32,045 nucleotides of DNA from Fidelibacterota bacterium (GTDB taxonomy: Bacteria > Fidelibacterota > Marinisomatia > Marinisomatales > TCS55). Under the pieces are notes generated by a model. It saw only the letters and a program-made list of their open reading frames with translations, did not search any database and was not told the origin of the DNA. The position numbers were made by a program, and so were the translations under genes. The stretch lies in the NCBI GenBank assembly GCA_022561485.1, contig JADFRD010000020.1, forward strand, positions 1-32,045, read 5' to 3'. Of this stretch, positions 22,898-32,045 are shown one piece after another (position 1 is the first letter of the stretch; each line of letters begins with the position of its first letter).

Positions 22898-23821
22898 TTA
22901 TGCATTCGGGGATTCTACCTGTTTCCAATAAGGCGTCGTAGATTTTATAAATTTTTCTGCTATTGAAAGATCTTCCAACCAAGCTTTACTCTCGGGAATC
23001 ATTTTTGCGTATTTTATCATGTCCGAACGATTTAACAGTGTAATCCAAGCTTCCATTTCTTGTTCTGAAAATGGAAATAATTTTTGCAATTCCTGAATTT
23101 CATTTGTGGTCATTTCTAATGTTTTAAAAAATAAACTGCTCTCGACGTATTCTCTTAATATATAGGATATTTGCACATACAATTCTTTCACATCGGATTG
23201 AATTTCGTTATTGGCTTTTATGGTATTAATTTTCTCCATGGCCACTTCATCCGGAGAAGGTAAAATAACATCAGGTACTCCAATTAATGTTTCTTTTTTA
23301 TACTTTATACTCAACAAGACTATCCCAATTATTGAAATTATCAACAGTGATAAACATACAATTATTACCAAGTTAATTGGCTTTGAAACCGGTAACGGAT
23401 CTTTCATTGGTTTCATTGCGCCGGACATCGTTGGGTCAGCAGATGAAACAATTATGATATGTTGAGGGTCTGTCTGCATCACCAATTTCACTGAACTATC
23501 GACATTCATTATTATTATATCTATAGACGGTATGGTAAATCGTCCTGTATCCCAAAAAACAAACTGAAAACCGCTTAAATATCCATCATCAATTTTTGAA
23601 ATTTCTGATTTTCTCAATTCCAATGCTTCAGGTTTTTCAAATTCATTAATAATAACAAATTTATCCCCTAGTCCATCAATGTGTATTGAGTAGTGTATTA
23701 TATCGCCGATGGTGGCTGTTGTTGTATCAAAATCTGTTTCAAGGGATATTGATTTTTGTTCAACATCAGCGCCGCATCCTATCAAAACAATAATGACGAT
23801 AGGTATTAATATTCGATTCAA
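22898..23821 (-). CDS. BatD-like membrane lipoprotein of the MoxR/DUF58 cluster
   Basis: 307 aa. The N-terminal signal ends in a lipobox LIGC with Cys16. Then a ~130-residue β-rich extracytoplasmic domain (TIGDIIHYSIHIDG, VFWDTGRFTIPS) resembles the BatD/Oxygen-tolerance family. A transmembrane helix covers ~149-171 (LVIIVCLSLLIISIIGIVLL), and a cytoplasmic helical tail ends near residue 307. The gene start overlaps the DUF58 gene stop by ATGA. Bat proteins work with MoxR ATPases and are tied to envelope stress or protein maturation; the exact role is unknown. Combining lipid anchor and TM helix in one chain is unusual, so the lipobox may only be part of a signal anchor. Confidence 0.65.
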   Translation of the reverse strand: MNRILIPIVIIVLIGCGADVEQKSISLETDFDTTTATIGDIIHYSIHIDGLGDKFVIINEFEKPEALELRKSEISKIDDGYLSGFQFVFWDTGRFTIPSIDIIIMNVDSSVKLVMQTDPQHIIIVSSADPTMSGAMKPMKDPLPVSKPINLVIIVCLSLLIISIIGIVLLSIKYKKETLIGVPDVILPSPDEVAMEKINTIKANNEIQSDVKELYVQISYILREYVESSLFFKTLEMTTNEIQELQKLFPFSEQEMEAWITLLNRSDMIKYAKMIPESKAWLEDLSIAEKFIKSTTPYWKQVESPNA

Positions 23822-24693
23822 TACCGCTTTTCCCGCTTTTTAAAATAAGTCATAATCGGCTCCACGTAATCTTTATCCGTCGAAATATGTATAAGATCAA
23901 AACCAATTCGTTCACACTCTCTTTTAAATGTGTCTCGTTCTTCTGTTACACGGTCTTCAAACCGTCTACGTTCTTTTCCAGAACTTGTATCAATCCATGT
24001 GGATTCTTCCGTTTCCGGATCATGAACTTTCACCAAACCAATATCAGGAATGGCTAATTCGAATGGATCATTCATCTGTAATCCGATTATATCATGCTTT
24101 CGATTTGCTATCTTTAAGCTGGACCAATATCCATCATCCATAAAATCCGATAAAAGAAAAACGACGCTGCGTCTTTTGGCAATGTGTAATAGAAAATCCA
24201 GAGCTGTTTTTAAAGACGTTCCTTTCCCTCGCGGCTGGTGGTAAAGTAATTCACGAACCACCCGTAATACATGTGATCTTCCTTTTTTAGGAGCTATATA
24301 TTTTTCCACTTCATCACTGAAAAGGATCAGCCCGACTTTATCATTATTTTTAATGGCTGAAAATCCCAACACAGCTGCAATCTCAATAGCCAACTCACTT
24401 TTAAATTGTAATTGAGTACCGAAATGGCCTGACCGACTAACATCGACCATTAAATACACAGTCAACTCGCGTTCTTCTTCAAAAACTTTAACAAAAGGAG
24501 AACCGCAGCGGGCAGTCACATTCCAATCTATAAGGCGAATGTCGTCACCAGGTTGATATTCACGTACTTCTGAAAATGTCATTCCACGACCTTTAAAGAC
24601 TGAATGATATTCTCCTCCAAAAAGGTCATTAACCAAACCCTTTGTCCGAATTTCGATATGCCGAACTTTTTTTAATATTTCCTTTGGAATCAT
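23818..24693 (-). CDS. DUF58 / vWA-like protein of the MoxR cluster
   Basis: 291 aa. GRGMTFSEVREYQPGDDIRL and IDWNVTAR near residues 35-63 are the DUF58 signature, followed by a vWA-like segment with MVDVSRSGHFGT (a partial MIDAS DxSxS). LLHIAKRRSVVFLLSDFMDD supplies the later strand. DUF58 proteins accompany MoxR AAA+ ATPases and are thought to present clients or metal-bound partners to them. It overlaps the BatD-like gene at 23818-23821 and is separated from moxR by an 83-base repeat tract. Confidence 0.88.
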   Translation of the reverse strand: MIPKEILKKVRHIEIRTKGLVNDLFGGEYHSVFKGRGMTFSEVREYQPGDDIRLIDWNVTARCGSPFVKVFEEERELTVYLMVDVSRSGHFGTQLQFKSELAIEIAAVLGFSAIKNNDKVGLILFSDEVEKYIAPKKGRSHVLRVVRELLYHQPRGKGTSLKTALDFLLHIAKRRSVVFLLSDFMDDGYWSSLKIANRKHDIIGLQMNDPFELAIPDIGLVKVHDPETEESTWIDTSSGKERRRFEDRVTEERDTFKRECERIGFDLIHISTDKDYVEPIMTYFKKREKRY

Positions 24694-24702
24694 CTTTAAA
24701 TA

Positions 24703-24779
24703 AAGGAAGAAGGATTGAGGAAGAAGGAAAAAGTAAAATAATCTATCTTCCTTTTTACTTCTGCCTTTTTCCTTATTTA
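24703..24779. repeat. Purine/pyrimidine repeat matching both flanks of the four-helix-bundle element
   Basis: GGAAGAAGGAAAAAG (24719-24733) and ATCTTCCTTTTTACTTCT (24745-24762) exactly match 14495-14509 and 14945-14962, but here only 11 bases separate them instead of 435. The whole tract is an imperfect inverted repeat (AAATAAAGGAAGAAGG against CCTTTTTCCTTATTT). It sits between moxR and the DUF58 gene. Confidence 0.65.
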
Positions 24780-25772
24780 GGGTATTTCGATGCTATCGAA
24801 CAAGCGCTGCAGGATATCTTCTGAAGTTAATTCTTCCGCTTCTGCTTCGTAGGTTAAAATGATCCGGTGTCTTAACACATCCCAACCGACATATCGGATA
24901 TCTTCAGGCGTTATGTAACCACGATGTTGTAAGAATGCACGAGCTTTAGCGGCTAATATCAGGTTAATCGTGGCTCGGGGAGAAGCACCGTATTCAATAA
25001 GATTTTCTAAATCAGATAAATTATATTTTTCAGGATTGCGTGTTGCAAAGACAAGGTCCAACACATAATCCTCAACCTTTTCATCTACATAAATATCATT
25101 GATTACATTTTGTGCTTTTAGGATTTGATCTATATCAATAACAGATGTAACTGCATTATTTTGCTGTGTTATAGCCATTCGTTTCAAGATTCCACGCTCA
25201 TCCTTAATATTCGGATAATCCACTTTTAATTTCAGCATGAAACGATCAACTTGTGCTTCCGGTAAAGGATATGTTCCTTCCTGATCAATTGGATTCTGTG
25301 TTGCTAATACTAGAAATGGGGCATCCAGCTTATAAGTTACATCGCCTATAGTTATTTGTCTTTCCTGCATCGCTTCTAAAAGCGCACTCTGTACTTTTGC
25401 AGGTGAACGGTTTATTTCATCTGCCAAAATGATATTGGCGAAAAGGGGACCTTTGCGAATCTCAAAATTGCTGGATTTTTGATTATAAATCAATGTCCCC
25501 AGAAGATCAGCGGGAAGCATATCAGGTGTAAATTGAATTCGCTGGAATTTTGTATTGATCAATTGCGCCAAGGTGTTGACAATCAATGTTTTAGCTAAAC
25601 CGGGAACACCTTCTAATAAAATATGCCCGTTTGCCAACAATCCAATTAAAATTCGATTGATTAAGTCCTCCTGGCCTACGATCACTTGACCAAGAGCTTT
25701 TTTTAAATCATCCACAAATGCAGATTCACGTGCAATCCGCTCATTTATTTCAGTTAAACTAAATTCACTCAT
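24777..25772 (-). CDS. MoxR-family AAA+ ATPase
   Basis: 331 aa. Walker A GVPGLAKT (55-62), Walker B IILADEIN (114-121), sensor 1 LATQNPID near 156-163 and the arginine finger region VDRFML are all present, with a C-terminal lid (ASPRATINLI). MoxR ATPases act as chaperones that help assemble complexes or insert metals, usually with DUF58 and vWA partners encoded next door, as here. Expression is probably joint with the DUF58 and BatD-like genes. The lipoprotein gene ends 15 bases upstream. Confidence 0.93.
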   Translation of the reverse strand: MSEFSLTEINERIARESAFVDDLKKALGQVIVGQEDLINRILIGLLANGHILLEGVPGLAKTLIVNTLAQLINTKFQRIQFTPDMLPADLLGTLIYNQKSSNFEIRKGPLFANIILADEINRSPAKVQSALLEAMQERQITIGDVTYKLDAPFLVLATQNPIDQEGTYPLPEAQVDRFMLKLKVDYPNIKDERGILKRMAITQQNNAVTSVIDIDQILKAQNVINDIYVDEKVEDYVLDLVFATRNPEKYNLSDLENLIEYGASPRATINLILAAKARAFLQHRGYITPEDIRYVGWDVLRHRIILTYEAEAEELTSEDILQRLFDSIEIP

Positions 25773-25787
25773 TTTTCAATTGATGGA

Positions 25788-26285
25788 TTAGGAAGCGATG
25801 TGTTTTAAGACTGGGATTTCGTTTATATCTTTCCCCAAATTCTCCATTTCAAACTGGACAGATGGAGCCAGCTCATGGTTTGGAAAATCCTTCAGGAACA
25901 TTTCATAAGTCAATTTTGCTCTATCCAGATCCTGAATTTTTCCAAACTGGGGATTAGCATAAATATAACCAATCATAAACTGCGCTTTAGGAGAATCTGC
26001 AGATGGTTGATAGTTTTCCACCACTAAACTGTACGCAGTAACGGCCGCTTCAAAATCCCGTAGATCATTCATATAAATATCTCCAATGAGATATTGTGCT
26101 TTCGGAGCTAATGAATGATCCGGGTAATGGATAATCACATTTTCAAGATTTTCTAAAGAAGATTTAATATTCTTGGAATTTCGATCCAACTCTGATTGAG
26201 CATAATATTCTTCAGCTGTCTTTGTACCTTCACAACCCATCAGTATAAAACCAAAGATGGTAAGCATAAGTAGAAATCGTTTCAT
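25788..26285 (-). CDS. TPR-repeat lipoprotein, BamD/YbgF-like
   Basis: 165 aa from ATG 26285, chosen because AAGGAAA adjoins it (the frame is open to an ATG at 26303). The signal FLLMLTIFGFILMGC gives a lipid-attached Cys18. Then come at least three tetratricopeptide units: YYAQSELDRNSKNIKSSLEN, KAQYLIGDIYMNDLRDFEAA and KAQFMIGYIYANP. The closest match by layout is a short BamD or CpoB/YbgF relative. Lying next to tamA-tamB, it may be an outer-membrane assembly accessory, which is inference from position. Confidence 0.75.
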   Translation of the reverse strand: MKRFLLMLTIFGFILMGCEGTKTAEEYYAQSELDRNSKNIKSSLENLENVIIHYPDHSLAPKAQYLIGDIYMNDLRDFEAAVTAYSLVVENYQPSADSPKAQFMIGYIYANPQFGKIQDLDRAKLTYEMFLKDFPNHELAPSVQFEMENLGKDINEIPVLKHIAS

Positions 26286-26388
26286 TTTCCTTGTTAACCT
26301 CATATTTTGGACGCCGAATTTACATCTTCAGCGATATTCAACAACATGTAACTGAAGGGCTTATACTCATGATAAAAATGGGAGTTCC

Positions 26389-28191
26389 CTAAAAGGCATA
26401 AAGCACATCTAATAAGACCTCCCAATTTTCAGGATCATCAATCTGATAAGCATATTCCAGTCGTACGGGACCAAATGGCGAACTATACGTAATGCCTACT
26501 CCTGCATCCCATTGTAAATTTTTCAAATCGATATGTTTATACTCATCCCATAATTGACCACCGTCTACAAAAATTTCGCCACCAAATGAACCCATAATTG
26601 GGAATCTCAATTCTCCATTCGTCAAAAATCGTATCTCTTTTCCATTTAAATTTATGTCCGATACACTCTGTGTTACAGGGAATTGTAATGCGTTCCATCC
26701 ACGCAATGTTTTTGTTCCACCTAAGTAGAATTTTTCAAACAACACTTCTTCAAACTGGTTATATTCCTTATCCCAGTTAAAAATCATACCATATTTTATT
26801 CTGCTGGCAAACACTGTTTTCCTTGGAAGTGGCAAATATAAATGAATCCCTGCATCTGCTTTCTGATATTCCCTGGTTCCACCCAATAGACCGCCTATAC
26901 TATAAATATCACCGGTAAAAACGACACCCCTGGTTGGATAAACCGGATGATCTGCATAATCCAATTTTGTTTTTAGAGATATCATCCTTTGTTCCACATC
27001 CTTGCTGCCAGTCTCTTGCTGGTTGAATTTTTCCCATCGCATTCCAAATTCAATAAACGATGTTTCTGATAAGCGATTGATCGTTGACCAATTAAAACCG
27101 GTCCTCTGAATGGAGGGTTTATCACTTGCGCCATATTTCTTATAAACCTCGTATAATAATTGAACTTTTGTCGGGAAGCGAACGCCCATAAACCATTGGT
27201 TTTCCAAATTCACATTAATGCTAAAACGCGGGTAACGCAACCCTGCTTCTGTTGGAATTTCCAAAGATGTTTTTGTCGATAATCGAATAGTTGATCCTAA
27301 TAAACTTCTATTCTTCCATTGCAGGAAAGCACCAGGCCCTGATAGGGTAAGTCCACCAAATTCGATCGGGACAAACCCGCCTTCAGACGTAATCTCCATT
27401 TTAGGGAAATATCGAACTTCAACCACCAAATTAACCAATGAATCGCTTTGCGTAAATCTTACAGGATAAATATTGGCAAAGGAATATTGACCTGTTTCGA
27501 ACAATTGCCGCTGCGATTTTTGAATATCATCCAGATTATATAAATCGTTTTTTGAAATAGTCAATTCCCTTCTTATATATAAATGATGAGACGAATCCGC
27601 TCCTTCTATATATATATTTTGAACATGTACATCCTTACCTTCGACAATATCTATGATTATATAAGCAGAATCTATAATGGTTTTTTCAATTTTTATTCCA
27701 GCAAATAGTTTTCCAAGGCGATGATATTTTTCTTCAACTAAACTTACATTTGTCTTTAGCGCGATTAGGTTTAATGGCTTATTAATTTTCAGTTTTAGAA
27801 AATTGAGGATTGTTTTATCAGTGATAAGATTATTTCCGTTAATTTCTATTTTGTTGACAAAACTTTGTTGTCCTTCAGAAATAATGAAATAAATATCTGC
27901 TTGATTGTCAGTGACAGAAAAAGAATCACGAACAAATGTATTTAAAAAGCCTTGTGATTGGTAATAATTTTTAATTGTAAACGCATCGAGTTTAAGAATA
28001 CGTCTGTCGAATTCTGTTTTTGAAAAGAGAAATGATTCTTTTAGGTTAATATTTTTTTCAAGTTGCTTATCACGAATGGATTTATTTCCTAAAAAGGTTA
28101 TATCATTGACAAACACTTGCTTTTCCGTTTGTGCAAAAAGCATCCCCATGAAAAGGATGGATAATCCCCATCGAATATGTTTCAGTATCAA
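26389..28191 (-). CDS. tamA: Omp85-family outer membrane protein, TamA/BamA-like
   Basis: 600 aa with a signal peptide (1-20, ending FAQ). Three POTRA domains follow (~25-260): the first opens VFVNDITFLGNKSIRD, the second VNKIEINGNNLITD, the third VQNIYIEG. The C-terminal β-barrel carries LGGTKTLRGWNALQ, the Omp85 loop-6 motif (usually VRGF/Y), and ends on GITYSSPFGPVRLEYAYQI and a terminal aromatic (YAF), as expected for barrel insertion. Three POTRAs and the adjacent tamB favour TamA over BamA (five POTRAs). The pair is thought to move lipids or assemble certain outer-membrane proteins. It starts 9 bases after the tamB stop. Confidence 0.9.
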   Translation of the reverse strand: MILKHIRWGLSILFMGMLFAQTEKQVFVNDITFLGNKSIRDKQLEKNINLKESFLFSKTEFDRRILKLDAFTIKNYYQSQGFLNTFVRDSFSVTDNQADIYFIISEGQQSFVNKIEINGNNLITDKTILNFLKLKINKPLNLIALKTNVSLVEEKYHRLGKLFAGIKIEKTIIDSAYIIIDIVEGKDVHVQNIYIEGADSSHHLYIRRELTISKNDLYNLDDIQKSQRQLFETGQYSFANIYPVRFTQSDSLVNLVVEVRYFPKMEITSEGGFVPIEFGGLTLSGPGAFLQWKNRSLLGSTIRLSTKTSLEIPTEAGLRYPRFSINVNLENQWFMGVRFPTKVQLLYEVYKKYGASDKPSIQRTGFNWSTINRLSETSFIEFGMRWEKFNQQETGSKDVEQRMISLKTKLDYADHPVYPTRGVVFTGDIYSIGGLLGGTREYQKADAGIHLYLPLPRKTVFASRIKYGMIFNWDKEYNQFEEVLFEKFYLGGTKTLRGWNALQFPVTQSVSDINLNGKEIRFLTNGELRFPIMGSFGGEIFVDGGQLWDEYKHIDLKNLQWDAGVGITYSSPFGPVRLEYAYQIDDPENWEVLLDVLYAF

Positions 28192-28200
28192 AATATGATT

Positions 28201-31200
28201 TTAGTACGCGTATCGCAGGCGGTATTTTACGTGCATATTACCCGTTTCATCAACATTTCCCACAAGGGACACGTAACGATTTATTCGAAGTTCAACTCCA
28301 ACTTTATTGGTCGTGGGGTTTGATAAGGAAAATGACCGTTTATAAGAATAATTAAGAGATACGTTATCAGATATTTGCCTTTCCGCACTAATCTCAAAAT
28401 CCTGGGAATTATTCGAATCCATAAGTCCGGCTGCTCCTGAAATACTGACATTGTCAATAATTCCTGCTTCATCAAGCCCGGTAAGTTGTAAAAAATTCCT
28501 TTCCAATTGCCGCTCTAAATATGCTCCAAACAAATTTAGACCTAAACCTTTAGCAGATATCTCTTGATCTTCAAACCGTTTTCCAATTGTAAGGAGCTCA
28601 AAAATATCGCTTTGAGAAAAACCACTGGATGATTCCAGAATTGGTTGAGGGTTATCCCACTGACCAACCAATTTTATCGTAATGTGTTCTTCTCCAATTT
28701 TTGTAAATGCTTCTAAATCCATATAAGGATTAAATCCTTTCTTGTTAAAAGCCATATACCCTTCAGAAATTGTGAAAACATTTTGATAGAAATAAAATTT
28801 TCCTCCCCTCACATATAATTCACCACCAAAATCAATATCTCGTTCGCCTAATTTAGTCATACTTAATTCACCTGATAAATGTGCATCTATTTGTGAATTA
28901 CGAAGTGCAAAATCGCCTGTTATCGGAAAATTCAGAAAATAATTTATTTCAATACTACTTTCAACATCTGTCGATGTCACATCAGAGCCTTGTGTGAATT
29001 CCTGGTACATAACAGCATCAACAGGTTCAATCTTCCCGGAAATGTCAATGGTGTCCCTTCCTGTCAATGATAGATCGAGATTACATATTCCTTCCATATC
29101 ACCTAATAATGTTCTGAAATGAATTTCATCCCCTTTAATATTTAAATGATAGTAAGGTTTAAAGAAACTGCTCAGATCCATTGAGCCGGATACTGAAATA
29201 TTAGATTTTTTATTTTGTGCAAAATTCTTAACCATAACTCCAGATAACGATGTCCATAATAATTGATTATTTATTAGGTTTGCATGACCATTTACATTTC
29301 TGATAGGATCATCTAGCTGGACTGAGTAAATAATAGCATTTTTACTGGTTAGGTGACCATTTCTCACTAATCTATCAATGGGGCCGGTTAATTCTAATTC
29401 TATATCGAATTCTCCAGTGATGGAATCAATCGTTGATACATAAGTTGATAGAAATTCCAGGTTTTTTGTTGTGCCATTCACAATCAACCAAAGTGAATCA
29501 TCTTCAAAATATTGTCCAAGGTTTTCAGAAGATAAATTGAAATCAATTGGTAAATACGCTGAACCAAATAATTCTGAACCGAGATATTTTGATGAAAATT
29601 TATTTAAATATAATCTTTTACCATCAAACAACCCTTCGGATTTAACTTTACCTAATTGCAATAGATCCCATTTGGCATTATCAATGACGATATCAAAATC
29701 AAATATGGTTTTTTTCGGAGTTCCACCCAGATGGTATCCTCCGGTGATCTTTCCATCTGTAAAAATATTGTACTTACTAAATTGTGTCAAAAGCGAAATA
29801 TCCAAATCATTAAATATTATATAAAAATCAAATTCCCTTTCTCCTTCTTCTATTTTTCCAATCGGGATGAATCCTGATACTGTTACAACTTCTTTACCAT
29901 CGGTGACCATGGTGATTTCATCTACATTTAATGTCGATTTATAAATCGATCCCGAAATGACCAATTCAGAAAATTTCTGTCTTGCTGCTATCCCATTTTT
30001 CAATGTTATATCCAACTTTATTTCAGGGTGGTTATCAACATCCATGATGGAAATATCCCCAAAGCTCATTCCAGAAACATGATAACGCACATCATCCGTA
30101 AAAAGCTTCATAATGTCTGCATTAATATTCGATAAGTGCAATTGGCCTCTTATTTCATCTTCAATAACCATTTGGCCGGTTGCAATACCATCATCTACGT
30201 GTAGCTCAAAAGGATAAACTTCAATTTTATTTGGTTCAAATTTAATTGAAAACGGCTTTGCATTAATAAAATAATGGTTTTCATAGGCAAGCTGCATGCG
30301 ATCGATAGATAGAATACTATCCGGTGATAAAATACCGGAAATCTGTAGATAATTTTCTCCTTGTTTGAATTCGGCGCTTTGGAATTCAATTCCATCCGGA
30401 GAAAAGGCAATATCAACAAGCCCATAATCAAATCCATAATCCCTCCACGAACCTTTTCCAATCTTTCCTCTAAAAAACCCATCTCCTCCCTTGCCGGAAG
30501 GTGTCCAGTGGACGTTTAACGTAATATTTTCTAAAAACGTTTCTTTATATGCCAAATTCCTGCAATCCAATTCCGCTTTAATCATCGGATTTTTTAAAAA
30601 ACCAGAGATTCTTAAATCCCCTGTAGCTGTACCGCTCTTTAACGAATCTGACCAGAAATTATTAATCAGAAAAACACTCGCTTCATTTAGTTTCAAGTCT
30701 AGATCAATTTCTTCTTTTTTCAAATCTACAAACCCTTTAACATTAACAAAACTCGGCCCCACACTTATGTTAATTGGATTATCAAATGAAAACACATCAT
30801 CATTGTAGAAAAATGAACCAGAAACTGAAATGTTTCTATCTTTGTATAATTCTGATTCATTGATTTCCAATGTCATGGCGACATCACCAAATTTTCCTTT
30901 TTTTATAGTCCCTTCGAGTATAATTGTACCATTAACATTTGTTTTTTGCTGATCCTTAATCCATTTACTTAAGTCAAATTGAGTTAATAATACATTCCCG
31001 CTTAATCGGCCATTATCTTCATAAATCCCTGTGAATGTTAATGTTGACTCCTCGCTTTCAAGCTCTAACCTGTTTAAGCTGTAATATTTCTCATGACGCG
31101 TTAAAGACAACTCCCCTTTCATTAATAAACCTAGGGGATTTTTCACGGTTAAATCACCTTGAAATTGCTTTAGGTCTGATTCAAAATGTAAAAATGTTTC

Positions 31201-31980
31201 CAAAGATGAAAATTTTGGTTTTAACGGTAAATGTTTGAATAGTTGTTCCGGAAATTCATAGCGGTCGATATGGATATCACCTGTCAGATCTGGCACAACC
31301 GTCCAGTCGTAATAAATTTCACCATCGAATGACAATCCATTTATAATACCATTGGCAGGAGCAAGTTCAGCATTTGTTTCATACACATTAAGAGATGTAT
31401 TTCTCAATAAGATATAGCCACCGGTATCATTAAGAGAAGCAGAAAATTCCTTTATATAAAATTTCTTATTTGTTGGGTTGATCATCAAACGGCTATTGAG
31501 ATTGATATCTATAATAAATGTATCTTTTTGTATTGGAATTTCTACAAAACCATCCAATTTTATATCTTCGATTAAAAAATTAAAATCCATTGATACATTA
31601 ATGGACGTTGTATCATTATCTTCTTTAGATAGCATTGTATTCACTTTAAATACAGGATAGACTTCCATATCCTCTACGTGTAAAAATGAAAGAGTTGGAA
31701 TACTGAAAATAGATTTGAGGTAATTCATTCTTACCTTGAACTCTCCGAAAACGATCTCCGAACCATTCTTATTCGTTAATCTCATTCCACTTCCTGATAC
31801 CGTGCCCAATAGATTACCACTCAATTCTGGTAAAACTAACTGCCATTCAGAATTTTCTTTCAGCTTATTATTTACATATGTTTCAATTGTACCACGCCAA
31901 GATGTGGATTGCAATAATATACTCATTGCAATGATCAGAATAAAAATCAGGGTGATGAAAGTGGTTTTTTTGTGTGTCAT
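28201..31980 (-). CDS. tamB: TamB-like translocation and assembly module protein (AsmA-like)
   Basis: 1259 aa. A single N-terminal membrane helix (TTFITLIFILIIAMSILLQ, ~6-24) anchors it in the inner membrane. A very long repetitive β-taco follows, and the C-terminal ~350 residues match the TamB domain (DUF490): FGGELYVRGGKFYFYQNVF, MDLEAFTKIG, ELLTIGKRF and the end RLRYAY. Such proteins bridge the periplasm as a hydrophobic groove and work with TamA, probably in phospholipid transport to the outer membrane. The ATG immediately follows the TAA of an upstream gene, so it is probably not first in its operon. Confidence 0.92.
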   Translation of the reverse strand: MTHKKTTFITLIFILIIAMSILLQSTSWRGTIETYVNNKLKENSEWQLVLPELSGNLLGTVSGSGMRLTNKNGSEIVFGEFKVRMNYLKSIFSIPTLSFLHVEDMEVYPVFKVNTMLSKEDNDTTSINVSMDFNFLIEDIKLDGFVEIPIQKDTFIIDINLNSRLMINPTNKKFYIKEFSASLNDTGGYILLRNTSLNVYETNAELAPANGIINGLSFDGEIYYDWTVVPDLTGDIHIDRYEFPEQLFKHLPLKPKFSSLETFLHFESDLKQFQGDLTVKNPLGLLMKGELSLTRHEKYYSLNRLELESEESTLTFTGIYEDNGRLSGNVLLTQFDLSKWIKDQQKTNVNGTIILEGTIKKGKFGDVAMTLEINESELYKDRNISVSGSFFYNDDVFSFDNPINISVGPSFVNVKGFVDLKKEEIDLDLKLNEASVFLINNFWSDSLKSGTATGDLRISGFLKNPMIKAELDCRNLAYKETFLENITLNVHWTPSGKGGDGFFRGKIGKGSWRDYGFDYGLVDIAFSPDGIEFQSAEFKQGENYLQISGILSPDSILSIDRMQLAYENHYFINAKPFSIKFEPNKIEVYPFELHVDDGIATGQMVIEDEIRGQLHLSNINADIMKLFTDDVRYHVSGMSFGDISIMDVDNHPEIKLDITLKNGIAARQKFSELVISGSIYKSTLNVDEITMVTDGKEVVTVSGFIPIGKIEEGEREFDFYIIFNDLDISLLTQFSKYNIFTDGKITGGYHLGGTPKKTIFDFDIVIDNAKWDLLQLGKVKSEGLFDGKRLYLNKFSSKYLGSELFGSAYLPIDFNLSSENLGQYFEDDSLWLIVNGTTKNLEFLSTYVSTIDSITGEFDIELELTGPIDRLVRNGHLTSKNAIIYSVQLDDPIRNVNGHANLINNQLLWTSLSGVMVKNFAQNKKSNISVSGSMDLSSFFKPYYHLNIKGDEIHFRTLLGDMEGICNLDLSLTGRDTIDISGKIEPVDAVMYQEFTQGSDVTSTDVESSIEINYFLNFPITGDFALRNSQIDAHLSGELSMTKLGERDIDFGGELYVRGGKFYFYQNVFTISEGYMAFNKKGFNPYMDLEAFTKIGEEHITIKLVGQWDNPQPILESSSGFSQSDIFELLTIGKRFEDQEISAKGLGLNLFGAYLERQLERNFLQLTGLDEAGIIDNVSISGAAGLMDSNNSQDFEISAERQISDNVSLNYSYKRSFSLSNPTTNKVGVELRINRYVSLVGNVDETGNMHVKYRLRYAY

Positions 31981-32045
31981 TTAGTTTTGAATGCAGTACC
32001 CGTCAATACGAATATACGTGAGTCCGGTTCCAAAAACAAAAAAAG
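31981..32045 (-). CDS. 3' end of a gene upstream of tamB (cut by the window)
   Basis: On the minus strand 20 codons are open from the window edge and end in TAA directly before the tamB ATG (TAAATG). The visible end is GTGLTYIRIDGYCIQN. The zero-gap junction is like other coupled junctions in this window, which suggests a real gene, but 20 residues are too few to name it. Confidence 0.4.
   Translation of the reverse strand, partial: FFVFGTGLTYIRIDGYCIQN

Noticed and set aside
1..32045. tRNA, rRNA, CRISPR arrays and complete insertion sequences
   Set aside because: No T-loop/GTTCGAATC-type tRNA signature, rRNA stretch, regularly spaced direct repeats with spacers, or transposase was seen on either strand by eye.

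Overview
The window looks like a chromosomal piece of a Gram-negative bacterium of the FCB superphylum, with Candidatus Neomarinimicrobiota (Marinimicrobia/SAR406) or a close relative as the best guess. The reasons are a TamA/TamB outer-membrane pair, lipoproteins, moderate-to-low GC, standard code with TGA stops, a fused formiminotransferase-cyclodeaminase, and a bacterial geranylgeranylglyceryl-phosphate synthase. This assignment is inference from gene content; no 16S or other phylogenetic marker was compared.

Layout. (1) Positions 1-4400 are a patchwork of accessory genes: the 3' part of a DUF5131/Gp37-Gp68 gene, a NodN-like MaoC hydratase, an APH-fold kinase, a secreted protein and an AbrB/RelE-type toxin-antitoxin pair. 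Three decayed fragments of the 3' end of dnaE2 lie between these genes. (2) Positions 4416-9540 hold an SOS mutagenesis cassette on the minus strand: lexA, imuB (catalytically dead Y-family polymerase with a clamp motif) and dnaE2, with no imuA. (3) Positions 9541-12690 are an AT-rich accessory island. It holds a Cys-rich micro-ORF, a PD-(D/E)XK-like protein, an attC-like hairpin, a DUF5674 two-gene module and a broken ORF. (4) Positions 12691-18340 hold mutL, a four-helix-bundle (S23/IVS-type) gene inside low-complexity repeats, and a tight operon xerD - site-2 protease - 47-aa membrane micro-ORF - FTCD. (5) Positions 18554-22830 hold efp-accB-accC-gcvH-GGGP synthase-gmhA: translation, fatty-acid and one-carbon metabolism, ether-lipid headgroup and heptose. 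(6) Positions 22898-32045 are an envelope block: tamB-tamA, a TPR lipoprotein, and MoxR - DUF58 - BatD-like lipoprotein. The last few codons of a further upstream gene sit at the window edge.

How it fits together. Nearly all core genes are on the minus strand with short or overlapping junctions, which suggests long transcripts. The plus-strand genes are the accessory ones. DNA damage response (lexA/imuB/dnaE2) and mismatch repair (mutL) flank the second island, and the first island sits directly at the 3' end of dnaE2. Most notable are the repeated dnaE2 3'-end scars interleaved with cargo genes, an apparently empty copy of the four-helix-bundle element at 24.7 kb, the attC-like cassette hairpin, and two small genes below the usual length cutoff.
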